From Clostridiales bacterium (GTDB lineage: Bacteria; Bacillota; Clostridia; Oscillospirales; Oscillospiraceae), in the NCBI GenBank assembly GCA_004555705.1, contig SFHI01000103.1:1-8214 (forward strand): a DNA stretch of 8,214 nt, given 5' to 3'. The notes under the pieces are model-generated. The model was not told the DNA's origin. It saw only the letters and a list, made by a program, of their open reading frames with translations, and searched no databases. The position numbers and the translations under genes are program-made. This document shows positions 1 through 6,849 of the stretch, in pieces (the stretch's first letter is position 1; each line of letters opens with the position of its first letter).

Positions 1-121
1 GTAACGTGTTCGAAAACTTCAAACACCAATTCATCGCTCTGTTTTCTATTCGTCCCGAAGGGACACCACAACTGTCCACTGTCCACTTGCTCAGCAATAC
101 ACTTCTTTTGCCATATAAGAA
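1..121. other. Window-edge stretch with no supported gene
   Basis: No ORF here has a ribosome-binding site and a protein-like sequence. It holds a small hairpin, GTCCC-GAA-GGGAC at 52-64, and a short tandem ACTGTCC repeat at 71-87. Neither has a recognisable role. The stretch lies beyond the terminator of the mfd-vanW operon, so it is probably the start of another intergenic region cut by the window edge. Confidence 0.5.
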
Positions 122-150
122 TCAGGGAGTCCGGATTTCGGACTCCCTGA
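122..150 (-). terminator. Rho-independent terminator after the VanW-family gene
   Basis: A perfect 12-bp inverted repeat (122-133 with 139-150) closes on the 5-nt loop GATTT. It starts 7 nt beyond the stop codon of the VanW-family gene. On the minus strand the stem is followed by ATTCTTATAT, a moderate U-rich tract, and preceded by an A/T-rich run. Because the plus-strand flank is also T-rich, it could stop transcription in both directions. Its position makes it the natural end of the mfd-vanW transcript. Confidence 0.85.
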
Positions 151-157
151 AAATATT

Positions 158-2335
158 TTATTCGGATTCGCCGCCTTCTCCGGAACCGCCGCCGGAGCCT
201 TCTCCGGAACCGCCGCCGGAGCCTTCTCCGGAGCCACCGCCGGAACCTTCTCCGGAGCTTCCGCCGGAACCTTCTCCGGAGCCTCCGCCGGAGCCTTCTC
301 CGGAACTGCCGGCGGAGCCTTCTCCGGAGCCTCCGCCGGAACCTTCTCCGGAGCTTCCGCCGGAACCTTCTCCGGAGCCTTCCCCGGAACCTCCTCCGGA
401 ACCCTCACCGGAGCCTTCTCCTTCGGAACCGCCGGGGTCTGCGGGGGGCTCCGGTTCGGGGGTTACGATCTTCACGACCACCCGTTTTGTGGTCATATAG
501 GAGGAGAGCGCCTCAAAATCCCGGGAAATCAGCTTTCCGGTTTCAAGACTGTACTTGCACTTGTAGGTGCGCACGTGGTAGCCGGTGTTGCCGCCCTCCA
601 GGACCTGGCCGTCCTTATAGCCGCTCTCCGGCCCGTATTCCACATATTCCACCTCCGGGGTGATGGTGCGGGTGATCTCATACTCCATCTTGATGTAGTA
701 ATCCCGTTCCTCCGTGCCCAGGATTTTCATCCGCATGAAGCCGTCGGAGACCTCCGCCTGAATTTTGATGGGGTAATTCCAGTTGTTGCGGAATTTCAGG
801 TCCGGGCCGCCCCAGTTGACGGTGGCGTCCATGCCCATGTCAATATAGCTGGAGGGGAAGCCGTGGTTGATCCGCTCGGTGATCTCCATATCCGCCAGCA
901 GGGCGCAGTAGTACAGAGTGGAGGAACCCTGGCAGACGCCGCCGCCTACGGAATTGACCAGCTCGGTGCCGGAATAGGCGGGGGCCGCCTGGAAGCCCCG
1001 CTCCAGGGTCCGCTCGCCCACGGCGTCGTTGTAAGAGAATTCCTCTCCGGGATTCAGAATGTAGCCGTCGAGAATCTGGCAGACCAGGCGCAGGTTGGTG
1101 GTGCGCTTTTCGTTGGAGCCGTGGGGGGTCTCACAGGAGCCAAGCACGTCCTGGAACAGAAGCTCGTCCGCCAGGGTGTCCGGCTCGATGTAGGACAGCC
1201 TGATGGAGACAGTTTCTCCGTAGGCCGCCTGATCCACGAGCTTCCGGGCTTCCTCCAGATCAAACCCATAGCCGTAAGAACCGGGAATGGGCTCATAGGT
1301 CTGGAAATTCATGGTGGCATTCACGGGCTCCACACAGCATTCCTCAAAAATTGCCTGGAGGTCCGGCGGATCGGGAACCATGTTGGGGGTGATGTTTCTG
1401 CGTTCTACCAGGAAGCGGTTAAAGCTGTAGGCGTCCAGAATGTCCTGGTACAGCTTGTCCACATCCAGACCCAGCCCCGGGGTTCCCAGGGTGATGTACA
1501 GGGTCTGGCCGGGAGCATCGGGGTCGATGTCCTGAAGGTCGGGGCGCTCTCCTTCCAGCCGGAAGCTGGCGGGGGTATAGGCGCCGCCGATGTCCGCCGC
1601 ATACTCCCTGAGCGTCCGCTGGATATACTCCTGATCCAGCCGGAGATAGGGAAGCAGGGCGATGGTGTGGTTTCCGGTGAGGGACGCCTGGTAGGCCGCC
1701 TGACGCTCCGTCTGGGTGCCCGTGCGGCCATACTGGTAGGCAGCTTTCACCGCGGCGGACACGTCCAGCTTGGCCTTGGTATCGGCGGGGGAGAAGCGAA
1801 GGGTCGTATCCGCCAGCTGCACCACCATGTCCTGTGCGGTAAAGGTATTCTCTGTGGCGCTGCGGACAGCGGCTTCCGCCTGGGAGCGGGTCATGCCGCC
1901 AACGGGAATGTCTCCGATGAGCACATTGTTCAGAATCTTTCCGTTGTAGGGATCGGCGGCGCTGCTGATGGCCACAAAGCCGATGATTCCCAGAATCAGA
2001 ATCAGGGCGAAGGCGCACACGCCCACCAGCAGAATTTTTTTGTTGCGCAGAAAGAAGCTGTCGGAATCTCCGGGCTGCCTGCGGTTGACGCCTGCGACCT
2101 CCGCAAAGGCGTGATCCATGGCCTCCTCCTCGGGCAGCAGACGGGGCTCGTCCGGAGCGGAACCGTCGGGCTGCGCCTCTGGCAGGGGGGATTCTTCGGG
2201 GAAATCGCCGGGGTCCTCCTCAAGCAGCGGTTCCCAGGGGTCAAAGGGATCGGCGGAGGGGACGCGCTCCGGCTCCGCCGGGGTCCGGGGCGTCTCAAAA
2301 CGGCCCCGGGGCTTGGAAAACTTGCCTTGTGCCAT
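158..2335 (-). CDS. VanW-family, membrane-anchored cell-envelope protein with G5-like domain and Gly/Ser/Glu tail
   Basis: This is a 725-residue protein. Residues 1-99 are acidic, proline-rich and presumably cytoplasmic. One membrane segment follows at about 101-125, with no signal-peptidase site apparent. Residues 130-340 resemble the peptidoglycan-binding-like repeats (PG_binding_4 type) that precede VanW domains. The VanW domain spans about 400-540 and includes the GGGVCQGSSTLY motif at 464-475. Residues 550-625 look like a G5 domain (TPEVEYVEY, then GGNTGYHVRTYK). From about 635 to the end the chain is almost only Gly, Ser and Glu. VanW occurs in some vancomycin-resistance clusters, but homologues like this one are common envelope proteins in Clostridia; the function is unproven and there are no resistance genes nearby. 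The ATG follows the site GAGGAGG (2343-2349) with a 7-nt gap. The gene lies 18 nt after mfd, so the two are probably cotranscribed. Confidence 0.9.
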   Translation of the reverse strand: MAQGKFSKPRGRFETPRTPAEPERVPSADPFDPWEPLLEEDPGDFPEESPLPEAQPDGSAPDEPRLLPEEEAMDHAFAEVAGVNRRQPGDSDSFFLRNKKILLVGVCAFALILILGIIGFVAISSAADPYNGKILNNVLIGDIPVGGMTRSQAEAAVRSATENTFTAQDMVVQLADTTLRFSPADTKAKLDVSAAVKAAYQYGRTGTQTERQAAYQASLTGNHTIALLPYLRLDQEYIQRTLREYAADIGGAYTPASFRLEGERPDLQDIDPDAPGQTLYITLGTPGLGLDVDKLYQDILDAYSFNRFLVERRNITPNMVPDPPDLQAIFEECCVEPVNATMNFQTYEPIPGSYGYGFDLEEARKLVDQAAYGETVSIRLSYIEPDTLADELLFQDVLGSCETPHGSNEKRTTNLRLVCQILDGYILNPGEEFSYNDAVGERTLERGFQAAPAYSGTELVNSVGGGVCQGSSTLYYCALLADMEITERINHGFPSSYIDMGMDATVNWGGPDLKFRNNWNYPIKIQAEVSDGFMRMKILGTEERDYYIKMEYEITRTITPEVEYVEYGPESGYKDGQVLEGGNTGYHVRTYKCKYSLETGKLISRDFEALSSYMTTKRVVVKIVTPEPEPPADPGGSEGEGSGEGSGGGSGEGSGEGSGGSSGEGSGGGSGEGSAGSSGEGSGGGSGEGSGGSSGEGSGGGSGEGSGGGSGEGSGGGSGEGGESE
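161..433 (-). repeat. In-gene tandem repeat coding the Gly/Ser/Glu tail (24-bp and 36-bp units)
   Basis: The tail of the VanW-family gene is an in-frame tandem array. Residues 639-662 are two 12-residue units, GEGSGEGSGGGS and GEGSGEGSGGSS (350-421). Residues 663-718 are seven 8-residue units of the type GEGSGGGS, GEGSGGSS or GEGSAGSS (182-349, exactly 7 x 24 bp). The chain ends GEGGESE. All unit lengths are multiples of 12 bp, so gain or loss of units keeps the frame. Third positions vary between units, so the array is not freshly copied throughout. The protein segment is expected to be flexible, hydrophilic and acidic, and would reach outward from the last folded domain. Confidence 0.9.
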
Positions 2336-2342
2336 GAAAATA

Positions 2343-2349
2343 CCTCCTC
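2343..2349 (-). promoter_or_regulatory. Ribosome-binding site of the VanW-family gene
   Basis: GAGGAGG lies 7 nt before the ATG at 2335 and begins within 5 nt of the mfd stop codon (2354-2356). This fixes the start of the VanW-family protein and makes translational coupling to mfd plausible. Confidence 0.8.
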
Positions 2350-2353
2350 AGGG

Positions 2354-5300
2354 TCAATGGGGAATACAGGCCCGGTAACGGTCGATGAAAATCTTGCTCT
2401 GGCGCAGGCTGTCCACGCCGGAGGCCAGCTTCAGCCGAAGGGTGGGCTCCTTGGTGTTGGCGAGGAACGTGACCCTTGATTTGTAGTCCGGGTCGGCGCA
2501 CAGGCTGCTCACAGCCTCGAAATTCAGATTGTGCAGAGTGAAGAGCACATCCCCCGCCTTCTGGCGGATGTCCTTGATGCCCGCCTCCTTTGCCTTGGCC
2601 CGGAGCAGGGCGATGTCGATGAGGTTCAGCACGCCCTTGGGCGGCTCGCCATAGCGGTCCACAATCTCGTCCAGCAGGTCGTCCGCGTCCTCCTGGCTGC
2701 GGATGGCCGCCATCCGGCGGTACAGGTCCATCCGCTCCTCGCCCCGGGACACGAAGTCCTTGTCCACGTTGGCGGTGACGTTCAGGTCCGCGGTGCAGTC
2801 CGGGGCCTGAGGCGCCTCGCCCCGTTCCTCCAGCACCGCCTCGTCCAGCAGCTTCAGGTACATATCGTAGCCCACGCTCATCATGTGGCCGGACTGCTCG
2901 GAGCCTAAGAGGTTTCCCGCGCCCCGGATTTCCAAATCCCGCATGGCAATTTTGAAGCCGGAGCCGAACTCGGCAAAGTCCCGGATGGCGGAGAGCCGCT
3001 TTTCGGCGATTTCCGTCAGGTTCTTGTCCGGCTTGTAGGTGAAGTAGGCGTAGGCGTGGCGGGTGGAGCGGCCCACCCGGCCCCGGAGCTGGTGGAGCTG
3101 GCTCAGACCGAACCGGTCGGCGTTTTCGATGATCAGGGTGTTGGCGTTGGGAATGTCCAGGCCAGTTTCGATGATGGTGGTGCACACCAGCACCTGGATT
3201 TCTCCCTCGGCCATGGACTGCATCACGTCCCCCAGGGCATCCTCGCCCATCTGGCCGTGGGCCACGGCCACGGTGATGCCGGGAATCCGGCGGCGCAGGG
3301 CCCCGGCGCACTGGTCGATGGTTTCCGTCCGGTTGTGGAGGTAGTACACCTGGCCGCCCCGCTCCACCTCCCGGCGGATGGCGTCGTCGATGATGGCGTT
3401 GTTGTGCTCCATGACGAAGGTCTGCACCGGGTAACGGTCGGCGGGGGGCTCCTCCAGGGTGGACATATCCCGGATGCCGGAAAGCGCCATGTTCAGCGTC
3501 CGGGGGATGGGGGTGGCGGAGAGGGTCAGCACCGAAGCGCTGCTCCTCATCCACGATGAGCAGGCCAAGGTCTTTAAACTGGACGCTCTTTTGCAGCAGC
3601 TTATGGGTGCCGATGATCAGGTCCACGGCCCCGGAGCGGAGATTCTGCAGGGTGCGCTGCTGCTGCTTGGGGGTGCGGAACCGGCTGAGCACGTCAATGT
3701 TCACCGGGAAGCCCCGGAACCGGCTGACGGCGGTCTGGTAATGCTGCTGGGCCAGCACCGTGGTGGGCACCAGGATGGCGGCCTGCTTGCCGTCCATGAC
3801 GGCCTTCATCACCGCCCGGAGGGCCACCTCGGTTTTGCCGAAGCCCACGTCGCCGCAGAGCAGCCGGTCCATGGGGGTGGGGGACTCCATATCCCGCTTG
3901 ATCTCCCCGATGCAGCGCAGCTGGTCGTCGGTTTCGGGATATGGGAAGTTGTCCTCAAATTCCTTCTGCCAGGGGGCGTCCGCGGCGAAGGCGTAGCCGG
4001 GCTGCCGCTTCCGGGCGGCGTAGAGCTGGATCAGCTCTCCGGCCATGTCTTTCGCAGCCTTGCGGGCCTTGGCCTTGGTTTTCAGCCAGGCATCGGAGCC
4101 GATTTTGTTCAGGCGGACGTTGGCATCCTCTCCGCCGCCGCCGATATACTTGCTGACCAAATCCAGCTGGGTGGCGGGGACAAAGAGGGTGTCGGAGCCT
4201 TGGTAGGCGATTTTGATATAGTCCTTGACGGCCCCTTCCACCTTGATCTGCTCCATGGCCACGAAGCGGCCTATGCCGTAGTTCTCGTGAACCACCAGGT
4301 CCCCGGGGGTCAGGTCCGTGAAGGAGTTCAGCTTCTGACGGTTGGTGGCGGTTTTTTTCGCCGCTTTTCTGGGAGCCTCCCGGTGGGCAATGAGCTGGCC
4401 TTCCGTGAGGACGGCAAGACCGCTCATGGGATACTCCATGCCGAAGGGCAGGGACCCTTCCGAAAGAAGAATCTGTCCGGGCTTGGGCAGACTGGTCAGG
4501 GGGATGCAGAGAAACGCGGAGAGGCCCCGATCCCGGAGCATCTGCTGCAGCAGCTCCGCCCGGTGGCGGGAGCCGCAGAGCACCAGGGAGCCGAACTCCA
4601 TCTTCTGGTAATGGGTCAGGTCGGAAACAGCGGTGTCCAGGTTGCCGCCGTAGCTGGGCAGCTGCTTGGCCGCAATGGGAAGCAGCACCTTGGGGGGATT
4701 CTCCTCGGGATAGGCGGCGCCGCCGAAGGCGTCAAAATACACGGCCACCTTGCTTTGAAGCTGGGCGCAGAAGTCCTCCCACTGGCAGACAAAGTCACAC
4801 AGCTCCCCGGCCACCAGCCCACCCTGGAGCATTCCGTCCAGCTGCATCCCCATATCCTCGGTGCGGGTCCGGGCGGTGCGGTGGAGGGCGGCGTGGTCGC
4901 AGAGAACCCACAGGGCCCCCTGGGGGACATAGTCCGCCGCGTTGGCGTACTCCGGATAGATTAAGGAGAGATACCGGTCGGAGGCGGGGTTCGAAAGGCC
5001 ATTTTCGTATTTTTCCGAATCCCGGGTCAGGGTGGCGATAAGAGGCTCGTTGAGATTTTTGCGCCTGCGCTGCCGGGAAATCAGATTCCGGAGGTCCCGG
5101 CACAGGCCCTCGAGGCCGCCGGGATGAAGATGGGGCAGGGTTTCCGCCACGGGGAGAATGGTGACAGCGTCGATGTTCTCGCTGCGGCGCTGGGTTTCCG
5201 GGTCAAAAAAGCCCATGGTGTCCAGCTCGTCCCCAAAGAATTCCGCCCGGATGGGCTGCTCCTGGGCGGGGGAATAGATATCCACAATGCCGCCCCGGAC

Positions 5301-5819
5301 GGCAAACTGCCCCGGGCCCTCCACCAGGCCGCAGCGGCTATAGCCTGCATCGGTGAGGCTGCGGACAAGGGTGTCGATGGGGTACTCCCGGCCCACCTCC
5401 AGGGTGAACGCGGAGCGCATCAGGATGGCTTTGGGCATGGTGCGCAGGCTCAGGGATTCCCAAGTGAGGATCTGCACCGGGGTTTTCCCGGAGGCGAGAT
5501 CATATAGCTGCCGCAGGCGCTTCTGCTCCCAGGCCCTCGACACCACGGCGGCGTCATAGAGGGTCAGCTCCCGGCCGGGGAGAATGGGGACAGTCTCCCC
5601 CAGGAAGCAGCGCAGCTCCTCCTGGAGCCGCCGGGCGGCCATGTCGTCCTGGCACAGGATCACCAGGGGCCTGCCGCAGTCCCGGGTCAGCCCCGCGATG
5701 AGATGGCTGCGGTTGATCTGCCCCACGCCGGTGACGGCAGCGGTCTGTCCCTGGGACAGGGCGTCCAGCAGGGCAGTGTACTCCGGTATGGAGCGAAGCT
5801 GGGTGAGTAATTGTTCCAT
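2354..5819 (-). pseudogene. mfd: Mfd, transcription-repair coupling factor, frame broken by a short deletion
   Basis: Mfd is a DNA translocase that removes stalled RNA polymerase and recruits UvrA for transcription-coupled repair. The first frame (5819-3534, 762 residues) carries the UvrB-like N-terminus, the RNA-polymerase-interacting domain (about 497-560, LTPGDLVVHENYGIGRF), Walker A GDVGFGKT (656-663), the TTVLAQQHY motif, GTHKLL, and the DEEQ box (757-760). After EEQRF the frame is lost. It resumes one phase over (3532-2354, 392 residues) with VLTLSATPIPRTLNMA, the later helicase motifs (IIETGLDIPNANTL, QLRGRVGRS), the RDLEIRGAGNLLGSEQSGHM region and the C-terminal domain. Against B. subtilis Mfd from memory, about 15-16 residues are missing at the join. 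The ATG has the site GAGGTG (5825-5830), 5 nt away. The gene is otherwise well preserved, so the lesion is either recent or an assembly error. Family assignment is certain; inactivity is inferred. Confidence 0.93.
3529..3540 (-). other. mfd: Deletion/frameshift junction in mfd between helicase motifs II and III
   Basis: On the minus strand the sequence runs from codons for DEEQRF (ending at 3534) almost straight into codons for VLTLSATPIP (starting at 3532 in the next phase). In B. subtilis Mfd, recalled from memory, 16 residues separate those two motifs; here a single base (3533) remains. The phase change requires a loss of 3k+2 nt, and 47 nt fits both the phase and the expected spacing. Continuing in the first frame gives an unrelated Pro/Gly/Arg/His-rich tail that stops only at 2295, inside the next gene. 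Confidence 0.85.
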
Positions 5820-6133
5820 GAAGGCACCTCAAAAGAGTGTTAGATATCGGTATGGCTCAGCAGAGCAACAAATTGTTGTTTGCCGCTGTGTGATAAAGTT
5901 ACCTGTCATTGCGAGACCAGTCCGCAGACTGGTCGTGGCAATCCCCCGGTTAGAGGGGAAATGTACCGAAAAGCACCCAGAAGAATGGGAGTCACCGCAA
6001 TTTTTGGTGGTAATCGTTACCTGGTTCCATTCAACCGGGGGATTGCCACGCCAGTGTGCGCACTGGCTCGCAATGACAGCATAACATACAAACACCAATT
6101 TGTCCGGAAAGATAGTGACTTGAAAATGCGGGG
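5820..6133. other. rlmH-mfd intergenic region
   Basis: These 314 bp hold no credible gene; the ORFs crossing the region run through palindromic arms. They contain the mfd ribosome-binding site (GAGGTG, 5825-5830), an AATTGTTGTTT motif set in the near-palindrome CAACAAATTGTTG (5866-5878), and the 175-bp inverted-repeat element (5904-6078). I see no convincing mfd promoter. The best candidate is TTGTTG (5866-5871) with a 17-nt spacer to GATATC (5843-5848), which matches the -10 poorly. No classical terminator follows rlmH, so the large repeat hairpin may reduce read-through. Confidence 0.6.
5904..6078. repeat. Palindromic intergenic repeat element with two hairpin-bearing arms
   Basis: The left arm (5904-5951, 48 nt) is repeated inverted as the right arm (6033-6078, 46 nt), around an 80-nt centre. 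Both arms read TGTCATTGCGAG, then a small hairpin, then CGTGGCAATCCCCCGGTT. The arm hairpin is ACCAGTC-CGCA-GACTGGT on the left and CCAGTG-CGCA-CACTGG on the right (read on the minus strand). Every difference between the arms is a paired change: one C:G to G:C swap and loss of one whole A:T pair, with the CGCA loop kept. The centre has further short stems, such as CCCA/TGGG and CACC/GGTG. It encodes nothing visible. It belongs to the broad class of TCATTGCGAG...GGCAATC palindromic repeats found in many bacterial genomes, probably moved in trans. Confidence 0.88.
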
Positions 6134-6616
6134 CTATTTATGGTATTTGCTGCCGGCCTGGATGGCTTCCGCCCGGTAGAGCTGTTCCAGGACCATGATC
6201 CGGGCCAGGTGGTGGGGGAAGGTCATGGGGCCCATGCTGAGGCGGAAATCCGCCCGGGCCTTTACCCGGGGAGCGATCCCAAAGGAAGAGCCGATGAGAA
6301 AGCAGGCGCTGCCCTTGCCGGAATTCTTGACCTCCCGGAGCTTCGCCGCGAAGTCCTCACTGGACAAAAGCTTACCTTCCGGGGTAAAGACGCATAGCCA
6401 TGCCCCTTTGGGAATCCGTGCGAGGATGGCGTCCGCCTCTTTCTCCAACCCCTGGGCGATTTCCGAGGGGGATGGATTTTCGGGGAGCCGGGCCTCCGGC
6501 AGCTCCAGAAGGGTAAACCGGCAGTACCCCGACAACCGTTTGGCGTACTCCGCCGCCGCGCTGAGGTAGAAAGGTTCCTTCAGTTTTCCCATGGCGATGA
6601 GGGTGATGTCAAACAT
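6134..6616 (-). CDS. rlmH: RlmH, 23S rRNA pseudouridine-1915 N3-methyltransferase
   Basis: The product is a 160-residue SPOUT-class methyltransferase. RlmH uses S-adenosylmethionine to methylate pseudouridine 1915 in helix 69 of 23S rRNA, acting as a homodimer on the assembled 70S ribosome. Visible signatures are the start MFDITLIAMGKLKE, the knot-forming cofactor loop FLIGSSFG (106-113), LSMGPMTFPHHLARIMVLEQ (about 126-145) and the C-terminal LYRAEAIQAGSKYHK. Length matches the family (about 155-160). The loop has GSS where B. subtilis, as I recall it, has GGS; I take this as a lineage variant. The frame is open upstream to an ATG at 6703, but the start at 6616 is chosen because it has AGGAGGTG just before it and matches the family N-terminus. 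It is transcribed from its own promoter (6639-6667). The stop is TAG. Confidence 0.95.
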   Translation of the reverse strand: MFDITLIAMGKLKEPFYLSAAAEYAKRLSGYCRFTLLELPEARLPENPSPSEIAQGLEKEADAILARIPKGAWLCVFTPEGKLLSSEDFAAKLREVKNSGKGSACFLIGSSFGIAPRVKARADFRLSMGPMTFPHHLARIMVLEQLYRAEAIQAGSKYHK

Positions 6617-6620
6617 GGCG

Positions 6621-6628
6621 CACCTCCT
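6621..6628 (-). promoter_or_regulatory. Ribosome-binding site deciding the rlmH start
   Basis: AGGAGGTG ends 4 nt before the ATG at 6616 and is a near-perfect anti-16S match. The alternative start at 6703 would lie upstream of the predicted promoter and would add about 29 residues absent from the family. Confidence 0.85.
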
Positions 6629-6638
6629 AAACCTTTTT

Positions 6639-6667
6639 ATTCTATCATTTCCGAAGAAAAAAAGCAA
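6639..6667 (-). promoter_or_regulatory. Sigma-A-type promoter of rlmH
   Basis: On the minus strand the -35 TTGCTT (6662-6667) and the -10 TAGAAT (6639-6644) are separated by 17 nt that include a T-rich run. The predicted start is near 6632, giving a leader of about 16 nt with the AGGAGGTG site inside it. Confidence 0.65.
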
Positions 6668-6721
6668 CTGGGAGAAACGGGGGAATGCCGGGGCAAAGGG
6701 CAAGCCAGGGCAGGCGGAAGG

Positions 6722-6772
6722 GACAATTGTTGTTTAGCGGCTTCGCCAAATTGTCAATTCTAAACAACAATT
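6722..6772. repeat. Inverted repeat upstream of the traX-family promoter
   Basis: AATTGTTGTTTAG (6725-6737) and CTAAACAACAATT (6760-6772) form a perfect 13-bp inverted repeat around 22 nt. An alternative overlapping pair is GACAATT (6722-6728) with AATTGTC (6749-6755). The AATTGTCAA at 6749-6757 is also an exact 9-bp inverted copy of the TTGACAATT at 6792-6800, which contains the -35 box of the downstream gene. No U-tract follows the long stem, so a terminator is unlikely. It could be an operator region or the remnant of a small repeat element. Confidence 0.7.
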
Positions 6773-6791
6773 TACCGCCCTTGGCTGGGGG

Positions 6792-6820
6792 TTGACAATT
6801 GGGCGCGGCTGGGGGATAAT
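6792..6820 (+). promoter_or_regulatory. Sigma-A promoter of the TraX-family gene
   Basis: A perfect -35 TTGACA (6792-6797), a 17-nt spacer and the -10 GATAAT (6815-6820) form a near-consensus housekeeping promoter. Transcription should start near 6827. AAGGGG (6837-6842) then serves the ATG at 6850, 7 nt downstream. Confidence 0.85.
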
Positions 6821-6849
6821 AGGCGGAGAATGATCAAAGGGGCGATTGC

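Noticed and set aside
6..500. Pro/Glu/Ser repeat ORF on the plus strand at the window start
   Set aside because: It is the complement of the Gly/Ser/Glu tandem repeat. The repeat opens frames on both strands, and the VanW frame has the domains and start signals.
158..2335. Vancomycin-resistance gene cluster
   Set aside because: Only the VanW-family domain is present. No ligase, dehydrogenase, dipeptidase or two-component genes are nearby, and such proteins are common outside resistance loci.
575..2479. Long plus-strand ORF (634 codons) opposite the VanW-family gene
   Set aside because: It is antisense to a clearly recognisable protein, has no ribosome-binding site and a composition (Gly, Val, His, Gln-rich) typical of reading a GC-rich gene backwards.
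3459..4964. Plus-strand ORF of 501 codons opposite mfd
   Set aside because: It is a shadow of mfd on the other strand, with no family motif and no ribosome-binding site. Crossing the lesion does not lend it support.
5904..6078. CRISPR array or insertion sequence
   Set aside because: There are two inverted arms rather than regularly spaced direct repeats, no cas genes, and no transposase ORF inside the element.
5829..6098. Short ORFs crossing the inverted-repeat element on both strands
   Set aside because: They read through palindromic arms, lack ribosome-binding sites, and their sequence (for example SQCAHWRGN) is simply the repeat translated.
6134..6703. Longer rlmH form starting at 6703
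   Set aside because: The extra 29 residues are absent from the family, and the 6616 start has AGGAGGTG directly upstream with a promoter between the two candidates.
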